This document shows, in pieces, positions 1 through 5,785 of a stretch of 6,693 bases of DNA (within the stretch, counting starts at the first letter, position 1; every line of letters starts with the position of its first letter). A model generated the notes under the pieces. It was not told the DNA's origin and ran no database searches. It saw only the letters and a program-made list of their open reading frames with translations. Position numbers and translations under genes: made by a program. The DNA is from Lachnospiraceae bacterium. Its GTDB lineage: Bacteria; Bacillota_A; Clostridia; Lachnospirales; Lachnospiraceae. The stretch is from NCBI GenBank assembly GCA_009774655.1, contig VSOD01000236.1:1-6693 (forward strand). Direction: 5' to 3'.

Positions 1-151
1 ACATCTCGAAATCGTAGTCCCCGGAAGCTAATATTTTGTTCTTGTTCTCATTGTCGATCATGTTCTTCTCCACGAAGACTTCGTCGTCCGCACGGTTATA
101 TATTTTGATGTTGCTTGTCCCCAGATCAATTCCAAATGCGTTGTTAGCCAC
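1..151 (-). CDS. mreB: MreB-like rod shape-determining actin homologue, N-terminal part (cut by the left window edge)
   Basis: Only the first 50 codons lie in the window. The protein opens MANNAFGIDLGTSNIKIYNR, whose GIDLGTSN stretch is the phosphate-1 loop of the actin/Hsp70 ATPase fold (MreB usually has GIDLGTAN). MreB forms membrane-associated, ATP-dependent filaments that guide side-wall peptidoglycan synthesis. I chose GTG at 149-151 because AGGAAGG lies 5 bases upstream (157-163) and the P-loop then falls at residues 7-14, as is normal. The gene follows radC by 58 bases with no terminator, which is the classic radC-mreB order and supports MreB over another actin-like protein such as FtsA, DnaK or ParM. 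After residue 18 the sequence departs from typical MreB (VFVEKNMIDNENKN where most have a GIVLNEPSVVA-like segment). It may therefore be a divergent clade or paralogue. Identity is fairly sure from context; the exact subtype is not. Confidence 0.8.
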   Translation of the reverse strand, partial: MANNAFGIDLGTSNIKIYNRADDEVFVEKNMIDNENKNKILASGDYDFEM

Positions 152-156
152 TTAAG

Positions 157-163
157 CCTTCCT
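157..163 (-). promoter_or_regulatory. Ribosome binding site of the mreB-like gene
   Basis: AGGAAGG on the minus strand lies 5 bases before the GTG at 151. It decides the start: there is no ATG at the expected N-terminus, and the GTG places the actin P-loop at the usual distance from the N-terminus. Confidence 0.7.
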
Positions 164-209
164 CTCTTTCTGCTTTGAATTACGCTAAAAGTTTTTCACA
201 GGATTCTTC

Positions 210-926
210 TTATGCAGTCTGCGTCATCAGATTCTCTTCTTTGAAGCTGAAATACCGGTTGTCACCGATGATGATATGGTCAATGAGCGGTATGTCCGTG
301 AGCTGTCCCACCCGTCTGATCCGCTCCGTGACCTTGAAATCATTGTCGCTGGGTACGGGATTGCCGCCCGGATGATTGTGAAGCAGCATCACGCCGGCCG
401 CCTGTGCCTGCAGCGCACAGATAAAGACCTCACGCGGCGAGATCAACGATGCATTGACGGTTCCCTTAGAGAGAATGTGTTCCTCGATCAGATGCATGCC
501 GCTGTCCAGGAGAAGCAGCATGATATATTCCACATTCTCATGCCGGAAACGTTCCATATAGTAGGCAGCCACGGTGTCCGGCCGCAAAAAAGACAGCCCG
601 TCCTTCGCCTTGGCCTGTGCCATACGGGTACTCAGCTCTGCGATGGTCTTAAGCTGAATGGCCTTCACTTTGCCGATCCCGTCGATCTGCCTTAATTCTC
701 CGAGCGGTATATGATACAGACCCGAAAGGCCGTTGCCGTAGCCGGCAGTCCTCGTAAGCACCTCTTCTCCCAGCTCACAGGCGCTTATGCCGCGGGTTCC
801 CGTCCGCAGAAGGATCGCCAGCAGTTCCGAATCCGTGAGCGCACGGCTTCCATAGGAAATAAATTTCTCATATGGAAGATTTTGCATCCTGTAATATTCA
901 TTGTTCTCATACTTGTCAGTTTTCAT
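210..926 (-). CDS. radC: RadC family JAB/MPN-domain protein (UPF0758)
   Basis: This 238-residue protein has the full-length RadC layout. An N-terminal segment (about residues 15-60, with YGSRALTDSELLAILL) leads to a helix-hairpin-helix-like stretch (IDGIGKVKAIQLKTIAEL, about 81-98), then a JAB/MPN metalloprotease-like domain (about 112-230). The zinc-binding JAMM motif is complete: H183-N-H185, then S193 and D196 in HNHPGGNPVPSDND, with a candidate upstream acidic residue in EEH at 148-150. The family was named for a presumed role in radiation repair, but that was later questioned; its true substrate is unknown. Start: ATG at 924-926 with AAGAGG (931-936) 4 bases upstream. It lies between the DUF4321 gene and the mreB-like gene, probably in one transcript with both. 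The family assignment is firm, the function is not. Confidence 0.95.
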   Translation of the reverse strand: MKTDKYENNEYYRMQNLPYEKFISYGSRALTDSELLAILLRTGTRGISACELGEEVLTRTAGYGNGLSGLYHIPLGELRQIDGIGKVKAIQLKTIAELSTRMAQAKAKDGLSFLRPDTVAAYYMERFRHENVEYIMLLLLDSGMHLIEEHILSKGTVNASLISPREVFICALQAQAAGVMLLHNHPGGNPVPSDNDFKVTERIRRVGQLTDIPLIDHIIIGDNRYFSFKEENLMTQTA

Positions 927-1073
927 TCAACCTCTTTCCCGACAGCTTCTCTCTCCTTAAACGACGGGGAAGATTCTCCGGCAAAAGCGTGTGTACGCCG
1001 GGCCGGTACAGATACCTGTTTGCATATGCCGTAGGCTATTCAAGTCAAACTGCATGGAAATACATGCCTGCAG
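927..1073 (-). other. 147-base gap between the DUF4321 gene and radC, where maf would be expected
   Basis: No confident gene lies here. On the minus strand it holds the radC ribosome binding site (931-936), a small 5-bp hairpin GCATG/CATGC close to the DUF4321 stop, and a poor promoter-like pair: TTGACT (1043-1048), a 16-base spacer, and TATGCA (1021-1026), whose -10 matches consensus at only 3 of 6 bases. A 32-codon ATG frame (MQFDLNSLRHMQTG... ending FPVV) runs through it without a ribosome binding site. Another stop-free frame runs across the radC start. Neither resembles Maf. In many Firmicutes maf sits immediately before radC, so this gap may be what remains after its loss; I see no recognisable remnant. 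Confidence 0.5.
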
Positions 1074-1310
1074 TCAGATAAAGCGATAGAGGATGACTGC
1101 CGCCGCGATACCAAGGATGCTTGCGATCGTGATCTTGATCGACAGGCCGAAGGTGACGCTCAGAATGCCAAGATCCAGTATCAGAGGGGTCGATAATCCG
1201 AAGGACTGCCCGTAGTTGAGCCATGTACTCGGGAACAGGCTTCCGATAAAGCCTCCTATGACGATACCTGCCAGGATCAGCAGAAAACAAGCCCAGTTAT
1301 TCTTACGCAT
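1074..1310 (-). CDS. DUF4321 family small membrane protein
   Basis: This is a 78-residue, strongly hydrophobic protein. A short basic N-terminus (MRKNNW) precedes a glycine-rich first membrane segment (about 7-25, CFLLILAGIVIGGFIGSLF). A polar stretch with WLNYGQSFGL (30-39) follows, then two further hydrophobic segments (about 43-58 and 60-76) ending LYRFI. This layout and the LNYGQSFGL plus LDLGIL...FGLSIKI signature match the DUF4321 family, small membrane proteins of unknown function found next to maf, radC and mreB in Clostridia. Start: an in-frame TTG at 1332-1334 would add eight residues, but it lies upstream of the only ribosome binding site and about at the predicted transcription start, so ATG at 1308-1310 is preferred. 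It is the first gene behind the promoter at 1340-1368. Its position suggests a link to the cell envelope or cell shape, but this is inference from context only. Confidence 0.85.
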   Translation of the reverse strand: MRKNNWACFLLILAGIVIGGFIGSLFPSTWLNYGQSFGLSTPLILDLGILSVTFGLSIKITIASILGIAAAVILYRFI

Positions 1311-1322
1311 ATGAATCAGGTT

Positions 1323-1329
1323 CTCCTTT
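1323..1329 (-). promoter_or_regulatory. Ribosome binding site of the DUF4321 gene
   Basis: AAAGGAG on the minus strand lies 12 bases before the ATG at 1310, slightly long but usable. Because it lies downstream of the in-frame TTG at 1334, it argues against that longer start and fixes the protein at 78 residues. Confidence 0.65.
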
Positions 1330-1339
1330 CTCAACGCTC

Positions 1340-1368
1340 ATTTTATCACAACAGGTTTTTTATGTATA
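1340..1368 (-). promoter_or_regulatory. Sigma-A-type extended -10 promoter for DUF4321-radC-mreB
   Basis: On the minus strand there is a -35 TATACA (1363-1368, 4 of 6 to TTGACA), a 17-base spacer, and a -10 TAAAAT (1340-1345, 5 of 6 to TATAAT) preceded by TGA (1346-1348), the TGn extended -10 element. Transcription would start near 1333, giving a leader of about 23 bases with AAAGGAG before the ATG at 1310. The region is clearly AT-rich compared with the surrounding genes, as expected of a promoter. It is the best promoter candidate in the window and separates the mismatch-repair operon from the cell-shape operon. Confidence 0.65.
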
Positions 1369-1391
1369 CAAAAAATGGTAAAAAATTAGCA

Positions 1392-1410
1392 ATAAAATCT
1401 TATATTTTAT
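1392..1410 (-). terminator. Weak AT-only inverted repeat at the end of the mutS-to-PLP-enzyme operon
   Basis: A perfect 7-bp inverted repeat (ATAAAAT at 1404-1410, ATTTTAT at 1392-1398, 5-base loop) overlaps the TAA stop of the PLP enzyme (1400-1402). A T-rich stretch including TTTTTT follows within about 10 bases on the minus strand. The stem has no G-C pairs, so a classical strong intrinsic terminator is unlikely. Some read-through into DUF4321-radC is possible. Confidence 0.3.
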
Positions 1411-2749
1411 GAAAATCGTCGGTTACCAGGCCGTTGTCGATCAGATTCTGCAGGGTTTTCAGGATACCGAGCTTGGCGTGGGGGAAGGTGAGGCCGCCCT
1501 GGAAATAGACTGCATAGGGAGGCTTGATGGGACCGTCTGCGCTCAGCTCTATGGAGGAACCGGAAACAAAGGCGCCGGCGGCCATGATCACCTTCGCGTC
1601 GTAGCCGGGCATATCCCAGGGTTCGGGGGTCACGAAGCTGTCCACGGAAGCCGCGGCCTGAATGCCCTGACAGAAGGCGATCACGCCTTCGGGAGAGCCG
1701 AAGGTAACGGCCTGAATGATATCGTGTCTGCTCTCCTGTCCGTTCGGCAGGACACGAAAGCCGATCTTCTCATACAGGCTGGCGGCGAAGATGGCTCCTT
1801 TTAAGGCGCTGGCGGTCACTGTGGGCGCCAGAAACAGGCCCTGGTAGAAGGAGGAAAGCACGCCCAGAGAGGCGCCTACTTCTTTGCCGAGACCGGGAGA
1901 GGTCAGGCGGAAGGCCGCGTTCTCTACGCATTCCTTACGGCCGGCGATATAGCCGCCGATGGGGGCCAGGCCGCCGCCGGGATTCTTGATCAGGGAGCCG
2001 ACGACCATATCCGCTCCGACGTCGGTCGGTTCGATGGTCTCCACAAACTCTCCGTAACAGTTATCCACCATGCAGATGATATCCGGCCGGATGTCTTTGA
2101 TGAAGCGGATCAGTTCTCCGATCCGGGTGACCGAAAGCGTGGGCCTTGTCTGATAGCCTTTGGAGCGCTGGATCGTCACCAGCTTTGTCTTTTCCTGTAT
2201 GGCGGCCCGTATTCCATCATAATCAAAAGAGCCGTCCGGCAGAAGATCCACCTGACGGTAGGAAATACCGTATTCTTTTAAGGAGCCCTTCGAGGGGCGG
2301 ATACCGATCACTTCCTCCAGTGTATCATAAGGCTTGCCCACCGGGGACAAAAGCTCATCGCCGGGGCGCAGATTGCTCATCAGCGCCAGTGCCAGCGCGT
2401 GTGTACCGCAGGTGATCTGCGGCCTCACCAGGGCATCTTCCGTATGAAAAAGCGCCGCATAGACCTGTTCCAGAGTATCCCGGCCCAGATCATTATAGCC
2501 GTACCCGGTGGTGCCGAGCAGGCAGGCTTCCGAAACCCGGCACTCCTGCATGGCGGCAGTCACCTTGAGCTGGTTGTACTCTGCGGTCTCGTCAATCTGC
2601 CGAAAACGCTCCGTCAGAGAGGCAAGGGTTTCTTCTCCAAACCGGACCACCGCTTCCGAAATGCCAAACCGCGCATACTGCGCGGACAACAGTTTGGCAT
2701 TTTGCCGTTCCTGTATCATCTGTCCTGTCAATTCTTTCATAAATATCAT
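1400..2749 (-). CDS. PLP-dependent methionine gamma-lyase family protein (COG4100, annotated as 'aluminium resistance protein')
   Basis: This 449-residue protein has the fold-type I PLP enzyme layout of the COG4100 family. Visible cofactor features are TCGTHAL (113-119, phosphate-binding region of the cofactor site), an aspartate in MVDNCYGEF (D229, expected to bind the pyridine nitrogen), and GSLIKNPGGG with K255 as the likely Schiff-base lysine. The YGYND motif (83-87) and the C-terminal PPYAVYFQGGLT block (410-421) are typical of the family. Relatives are cystathionine/methionine gamma-lyases, which suggests C-S bond chemistry on a sulphur amino acid. The real substrate is not established, and the aluminium-resistance name comes from a heterologous phenotype. 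It overlaps miaA by one base (TAATG), indicating coupled translation. GGGAAGG lies only 2 bases before the ATG at 2749 but 11 before the in-frame ATG at 2740, so translation may begin at codon 4 (MKELTGQ). The family is certain, the start less so. Confidence 0.92.
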   Translation of the reverse strand: MIFMKELTGQMIQERQNAKLLSAQYARFGISEAVVRFGEETLASLTERFRQIDETAEYNQLKVTAAMQECRVSEACLLGTTGYGYNDLGRDTLEQVYAALFHTEDALVRPQITCGTHALALALMSNLRPGDELLSPVGKPYDTLEEVIGIRPSKGSLKEYGISYRQVDLLPDGSFDYDGIRAAIQEKTKLVTIQRSKGYQTRPTLSVTRIGELIRFIKDIRPDIICMVDNCYGEFVETIEPTDVGADMVVGSLIKNPGGGLAPIGGYIAGRKECVENAAFRLTSPGLGKEVGASLGVLSSFYQGLFLAPTVTASALKGAIFAASLYEKIGFRVLPNGQESRHDIIQAVTFGSPEGVIAFCQGIQAAASVDSFVTPEPWDMPGYDAKVIMAAGAFVSGSSIELSADGPIKPPYAVYFQGGLTFPHAKLGILKTLQNLIDNGLVTDDFHKI

Positions 2750-3750
2750 TACCTTCCCGCTTTATTTTCCGTTCTGGTTCCGTCCAGCGAACACCGGATC
2801 CCCTTTTCATGCAGCACTTCTCCGATATACGTCAGGATCTGCCCGTCGTCATATCCGAACTCTTTTTTGTTGATCCAGATCACATCCCGCTCCCGCCGAA
2901 ACCAGGTGAGCTGCCTTTTCGCAAAATGTCTTGTGTCGCGTTTCAGGATATATACCGCTTCTTCCAGCGTGGCCTTCCCATCCAGATAATCCAGTATCTC
3001 CTTATACCCAAGTCCCTGCATGGACACCATCTCCCGCGTGCAGCCGGCTGCCGCCAGTGCGGCCACTTCCTCCACAAGCCCCTCTTCCAGCATCCGGTCT
3101 ATCCGGGCCTCGATCCTGCCGTACAGCCGTTCCCGGTCGTCGGTCAGCACAAAATAGGCGAAGTTATAGGGCGAGGTGCGCTCCCGCTGCTGTCGGTTGT
3201 GCTCCGAGATCTTCATGCCCGTCTTCTCATAAAATTCGATCGCCCGGATAACGCGTTTGACATTATGGGCGTGAATGCTTTCGCAGGATTCCGGATCGAT
3301 GATCTTTAACCGTTCATAGAGCGCTTCGCTGCCCTGTGCAGCGGCTGTCTCTTCCAGTCTGGCGCGCAGGGCCGTGTCCTCATCATTTTCTGTAAAATCA
3401 ATGTCGTAAAGCAGCGCCTGAATATAGAATCCGGTGCCGCCCGCCACAACAGGAAGCCGGCCGCGGGCGTAAATATCCTGCAGCGCTTTTTTCGCCAGCT
3501 GTTGAAAAGATACCACATTGAATTCTTCCGTCGGTTCCAGGACATCGATCAGATGATGGGGAATCCCTCCCATTTGATCCGGCATGATCTTGGCGGAGCC
3601 GATGTCCATATGCCGGTAGACCTGCATGGAATCCGCGGAGATGATCTCCCCGCCGATCTGTCCGGCAAGAGAGACGGAAAGCTCTGATTTTCCTACGGCC
3701 GTCGGTCCGGTCAGGATCACGAGGCCCGGTCTGTTTTCTGCTCCTGTCAA
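2749..3750 (-). CDS. miaA: tRNA dimethylallyltransferase (MiaA)
   Basis: MiaA transfers a dimethylallyl group from DMAPP to N6 of A37 in tRNAs that read codons starting with U. This makes i6A, the precursor of the ms2i6A that MiaB completes, and it helps prevent frameshifting. The 333-residue protein has all family motifs: P-loop GPTAVGKS (15-22), DSMQVYR (40-46, substrate-binding aspartate), GIPHHLIDV (62-70), GGTGFYI (104-110), NVKRVIRAIEFYEKTG (163-178, within the tRNA-binding region), QGLGYKE (245-251), and TRHFAKRQLTWFRR near the C-terminus (273-286). The start is TTG at 3748-3750: a stop codon lies just upstream in frame, no ATG or GTG lies between, and AAGAGG (3759-3764) is 8 bases before it. 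The next ATG would remove the P-loop. It overlaps the mutL stop by 4 bases (TTGA), as in the mutL-miaA pairing common across bacteria. hfq, a frequent next gene, is missing. Confidence 0.97.
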   Translation of the reverse strand: MTGAENRPGLVILTGPTAVGKSELSVSLAGQIGGEIISADSMQVYRHMDIGSAKIMPDQMGGIPHHLIDVLEPTEEFNVVSFQQLAKKALQDIYARGRLPVVAGGTGFYIQALLYDIDFTENDEDTALRARLEETAAAQGSEALYERLKIIDPESCESIHAHNVKRVIRAIEFYEKTGMKISEHNRQQRERTSPYNFAYFVLTDDRERLYGRIEARIDRMLEEGLVEEVAALAAAGCTREMVSMQGLGYKEILDYLDGKATLEEAVYILKRDTRHFAKRQLTWFRRERDVIWINKKEFGYDDGQILTYIGEVLHEKGIRCSLDGTRTENKAGR

Positions 3751-5702
3751 CTTACTATCCTCTTAAACTTCTTTTCCAGTTCATATTTGCTCATGGCTAT
3801 GATCGTTGGCCTGCCGTGCGGACAATGGTAGGGATTGTCCAGTGTCAACAGCTCATCGATCAGCTGCTCCGCCTCCTGTCTGCCAAGCTGCATGTTGCCC
3901 TTGACCGCCGCCTTGCAGGCCATGGTGGCGATGCGGATGCGTACGCCCTCCGGCGTACCGCTGACGGACTCTCCTTCCAGTTCATCCAGTATTTCCTGAA
4001 AAAAGTCTTTGCCCCCGTAGCCGTACAGATCCATGGGAACACCCCGGATGGCATACTCGCTGCCGCCGAATTCCTCGATCAAAAAGCCCAGCGCCTCAAA
4101 ATCACCGGCATGTCTTTCATAGCATTCCCGTTCCTTTCCGGTGAGCGTCACCACCAGGGGCGGCATCAAAGTCTGGGAGACGACAGCGTGTTCCCTAAAC
4201 TGCTTCATAAACCGCTCGTATTTGATCTTCTCGTGGGCGGCATGCTGGTCTATGATCAACAACTTATCCTGATAAGAGATCAGCCAGTATGTGTCGAAGA
4301 TCTGCCCGATCAGCGTAAACTGCGCTCTTGCAGGTTCCGACAGTATTTTGTCCGCAAACAGCTCCATCTGGACGGGCGATACAGCCGCAACCTCATTCTG
4401 ACTGTTCTGGACGGGCTCCTGTTGCGGAATGGCCGTCATATCATGCTCGACAACCGGATCAGGCATACCGGTCTGCTCCTGCAGGGTTTCTGTCTGACGC
4501 CTGCTTACCTGATAGCCTTCCGGGGAACGCAGCATATCCCGTCTATTTTCCTGATAGATGCGGCTTATGGCGCCGGAAGCTGTCCGCTGCGGCATTTCGG
4601 CGATCCGTTTCTTTTCAAACGGTTCCGGCATGGAGACCGTTTCTTTCTGTCTGTCCGCCTGCTGTTCTTTAACCTGTTCTTTTCGGTCGCTCAGGCTGAC
4701 TTCCGGAATCATCTCCCGGCCGTGAAGCGCATCGTGGACAGCCTGTCTTACCGCCTCATAGAAAGCCGGGCCGTCGGCGATCCGCACTTCCATCTTGGTT
4801 GGATGGACATTGACGTCGATCCGCTTCGTATCGATCTGGAAATGGAGCACACAGAATGGAAATTTATGCTGCATCAGATATTCCCGATAGCCTTCCTCCA
4901 CCGCTTTGCTGATCAGGCTGCTCTTGATATATCTGCCGTTGATATAGAAAATCTCATAATTGCGGTTGGCGCGGTTGATCACCGGCTTTCCGAGAAAACC
5001 GCTGACGGATATGCCTTCCCCCTGCCAGGAAAAAGGCAAAAGCTGAGCCGCGATATCCCGGCCGTAAATGCGGTAGATAATCTCCTGCAGCTCCTTATTG
5101 CCCGTGGTGTAGAACCTGGTCTGCCCGTTCATGATGAACTTAAAGGAAATCTGCGGATGGGAAAGCGCCAGATGCTCCATTAAGTCCGCCGCGTAGGATC
5201 CTTCCGTCTGCGGCTGTTTTAAAAACTTCCGGCGGGGCGGTGTGTTGAAGAAAAGACTGCGTACCAGCATCGTGGTGCCCTCCGGCGCGCCGACCTCTTC
5301 CTGTTCCTTATACACACCGCCCTCGATCACGTAGCGGATGCCTGTCAGATCTCCGGGCACTTTTGTTATAAGCTCTACCATGGAGACAGCCGCAATACTG
5401 GCCAGTGCTTCCCCTCGAAATCCCAGACTGACCAGGTCAGTCAAGTCATCTGCCGAAGTGATCTTACTGGTGGCATGCCGCAAAAAGGCGTGCGGCACCT
5501 GTGACTTCTCGATCCCGTCCCCGTTATCCGTGACGCGGATCAAAGAAATCCCGCCGTCTTTTATTTCCACCGTGATCGCATCCGCTCCGGCGTCGATGGC
5601 GTTCTCCACCAGCTCCTTCACCACGCTGGCAGGCCGTTCCACCACCTCGCCGGCTGCAATCTTATCTATTGTCTGATGATCCAGAATATTGATAGCAGCC
5701 AT
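3747..5702 (-). CDS. mutL: DNA mismatch repair protein MutL (endonuclease-type)
   Basis: MutL couples mismatch recognition by MutS to strand incision and removal. The N-terminal GHKL ATPase (about 1-330) shows E30/N34 in ELVEN, DNGDGI (59-64), HATSKI (76-81) and GFRGEAL (94-100). A polar, Q/E/R-rich linker (about 333-450) joins the C-terminal dimerisation and nuclease domain (about 458-651). The nuclease metal site is intact: DQHAAHEKIKYE (485-496) fits DQHA(X)2E(X)4E, with ACKAAVKGN (595-603) and CPHGRP (627-632). This is the nicking MutL of organisms without MutH/Dam, not the E. coli type. QMELF (445-449) in the linker and QTLMPP (510-515) in the C-terminal domain are candidate sliding-clamp contacts. 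At 651 residues the length is normal. Start: ATG at 5700-5702 with GGAGGT 9 bases upstream; MAAINILDHQTIDKIAAGEV is the standard N-terminus. It lies 83 bases after mutS and overlaps miaA by 4 bases. Confidence 0.98.
   Translation of the reverse strand: MAAINILDHQTIDKIAAGEVVERPASVVKELVENAIDAGADAITVEIKDGGISLIRVTDNGDGIEKSQVPHAFLRHATSKITSADDLTDLVSLGFRGEALASIAAVSMVELITKVPGDLTGIRYVIEGGVYKEQEEVGAPEGTTMLVRSLFFNTPPRRKFLKQPQTEGSYAADLMEHLALSHPQISFKFIMNGQTRFYTTGNKELQEIIYRIYGRDIAAQLLPFSWQGEGISVSGFLGKPVINRANRNYEIFYINGRYIKSSLISKAVEEGYREYLMQHKFPFCVLHFQIDTKRIDVNVHPTKMEVRIADGPAFYEAVRQAVHDALHGREMIPEVSLSDRKEQVKEQQADRQKETVSMPEPFEKKRIAEMPQRTASGAISRIYQENRRDMLRSPEGYQVSRRQTETLQEQTGMPDPVVEHDMTAIPQQEPVQNSQNEVAAVSPVQMELFADKILSEPARAQFTLIGQIFDTYWLISYQDKLLIIDQHAAHEKIKYERFMKQFREHAVVSQTLMPPLVVTLTGKERECYERHAGDFEALGFLIEEFGGSEYAIRGVPMDLYGYGGKDFFQEILDELEGESVSGTPEGVRIRIATMACKAAVKGNMQLGRQEAEQLIDELLTLDNPYHCPHGRPTIIAMSKYELEKKFKRIVS
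3759..3764 (-). promoter_or_regulatory. Ribosome binding site of miaA inside the mutL 3' end
   Basis: AAGAGG on the minus strand lies within the last codons of mutL, 8 bases before the miaA TTG. It supports the unusual TTG start and suggests that miaA is translated by ribosomes finishing mutL as well as by direct initiation. Confidence 0.65.
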
Positions 5703-5711
5703 ATGCCGCCT

Positions 5712-5717
5712 ACCTCC
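5712..5717 (-). promoter_or_regulatory. Ribosome binding site of mutL
   Basis: GGAGGT on the minus strand lies 9 bases before the mutL ATG at 5702. It is a near-perfect match to the anti-Shine-Dalgarno consensus and the strongest site in the window, fixing the mutL start. Confidence 0.75.
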
Positions 5718-5727
5718 AATCCGCCGC

Positions 5728-5779
5728 AGTGTCGATTTGTCGATTCTCTCTTAGAGTTGATTCTTTCTTAGTGTCGATT
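5728..5779 (-). repeat. Short direct-repeat array between mutS and mutL
   Basis: On the minus strand the motif AATCGACACT occurs at 5770-5779, as AATCAACTCT at 5753-5762, as the shortened AATCGACA at 5738-5745, and again in full at 5728-5737. The first two copies belong to a 17-base unit (AATCGACACTAAGAAAG and AATCAACTCTAAGAGAG, 14 of 17 identical) in direct tandem. The array fills most of the 83-base gap and ends just before the mutL ribosome binding site. No -10 box at a suitable distance makes it a clear promoter, and no strong hairpin forms. Replication slippage is the simplest origin; a binding-site function is possible but unproven. Confidence 0.75.
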
Positions 5780-5785
5780 TTTCTC

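Noticed and set aside
152..209. Possible terminator or promoter between radC and the mreB-like gene
   Set aside because: No GC-rich stem with a T-tract and no convincing -35/-10 pair were found, so the two genes are best read as one transcript.
1021..1048. TTGACT-16-TATGCA promoter-like pair upstream of radC
   Set aside because: The -35 is good (5/6) but the -10 is poor (3/6) and the spacer is one short. It is noted in the gap entry but not called as a promoter.
963..1061. 32-codon frame (ATG at 1061, starting MQFDLNSLRH) in the DUF4321-radC gap
   Set aside because: It has no ribosome binding site and no similarity to Maf or another family that I can recognise. It is short enough to occur by chance.
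1045..1290. 81-codon minus-strand frame overlapping the DUF4321 gene in another phase
   Set aside because: It covers almost the same bases as the better-supported DUF4321 frame and lacks its own ribosome binding site. Its composition (many R, H, P, S) is typical of an out-of-frame reading.
2809..3309. 166-codon plus-strand frame opposite miaA
   Set aside because: It is in register with miaA and low in complexity of origin; miaA motifs explain the conservation. No evidence of coding.
3816..5183. 455-codon open frame on the plus strand opposite mutL
   Set aside because: It is in exact register with mutL codons, has no recognisable domain or ribosome binding site, and mutL is unquestionably real. 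It is a codon-usage shadow.
5703..5785. Promoter for mutL made from TCGACA boxes in the repeat array
   Set aside because: TCGACA resembles TTGACA, but no acceptable -10 sequence lies 16-18 bases downstream of any copy.
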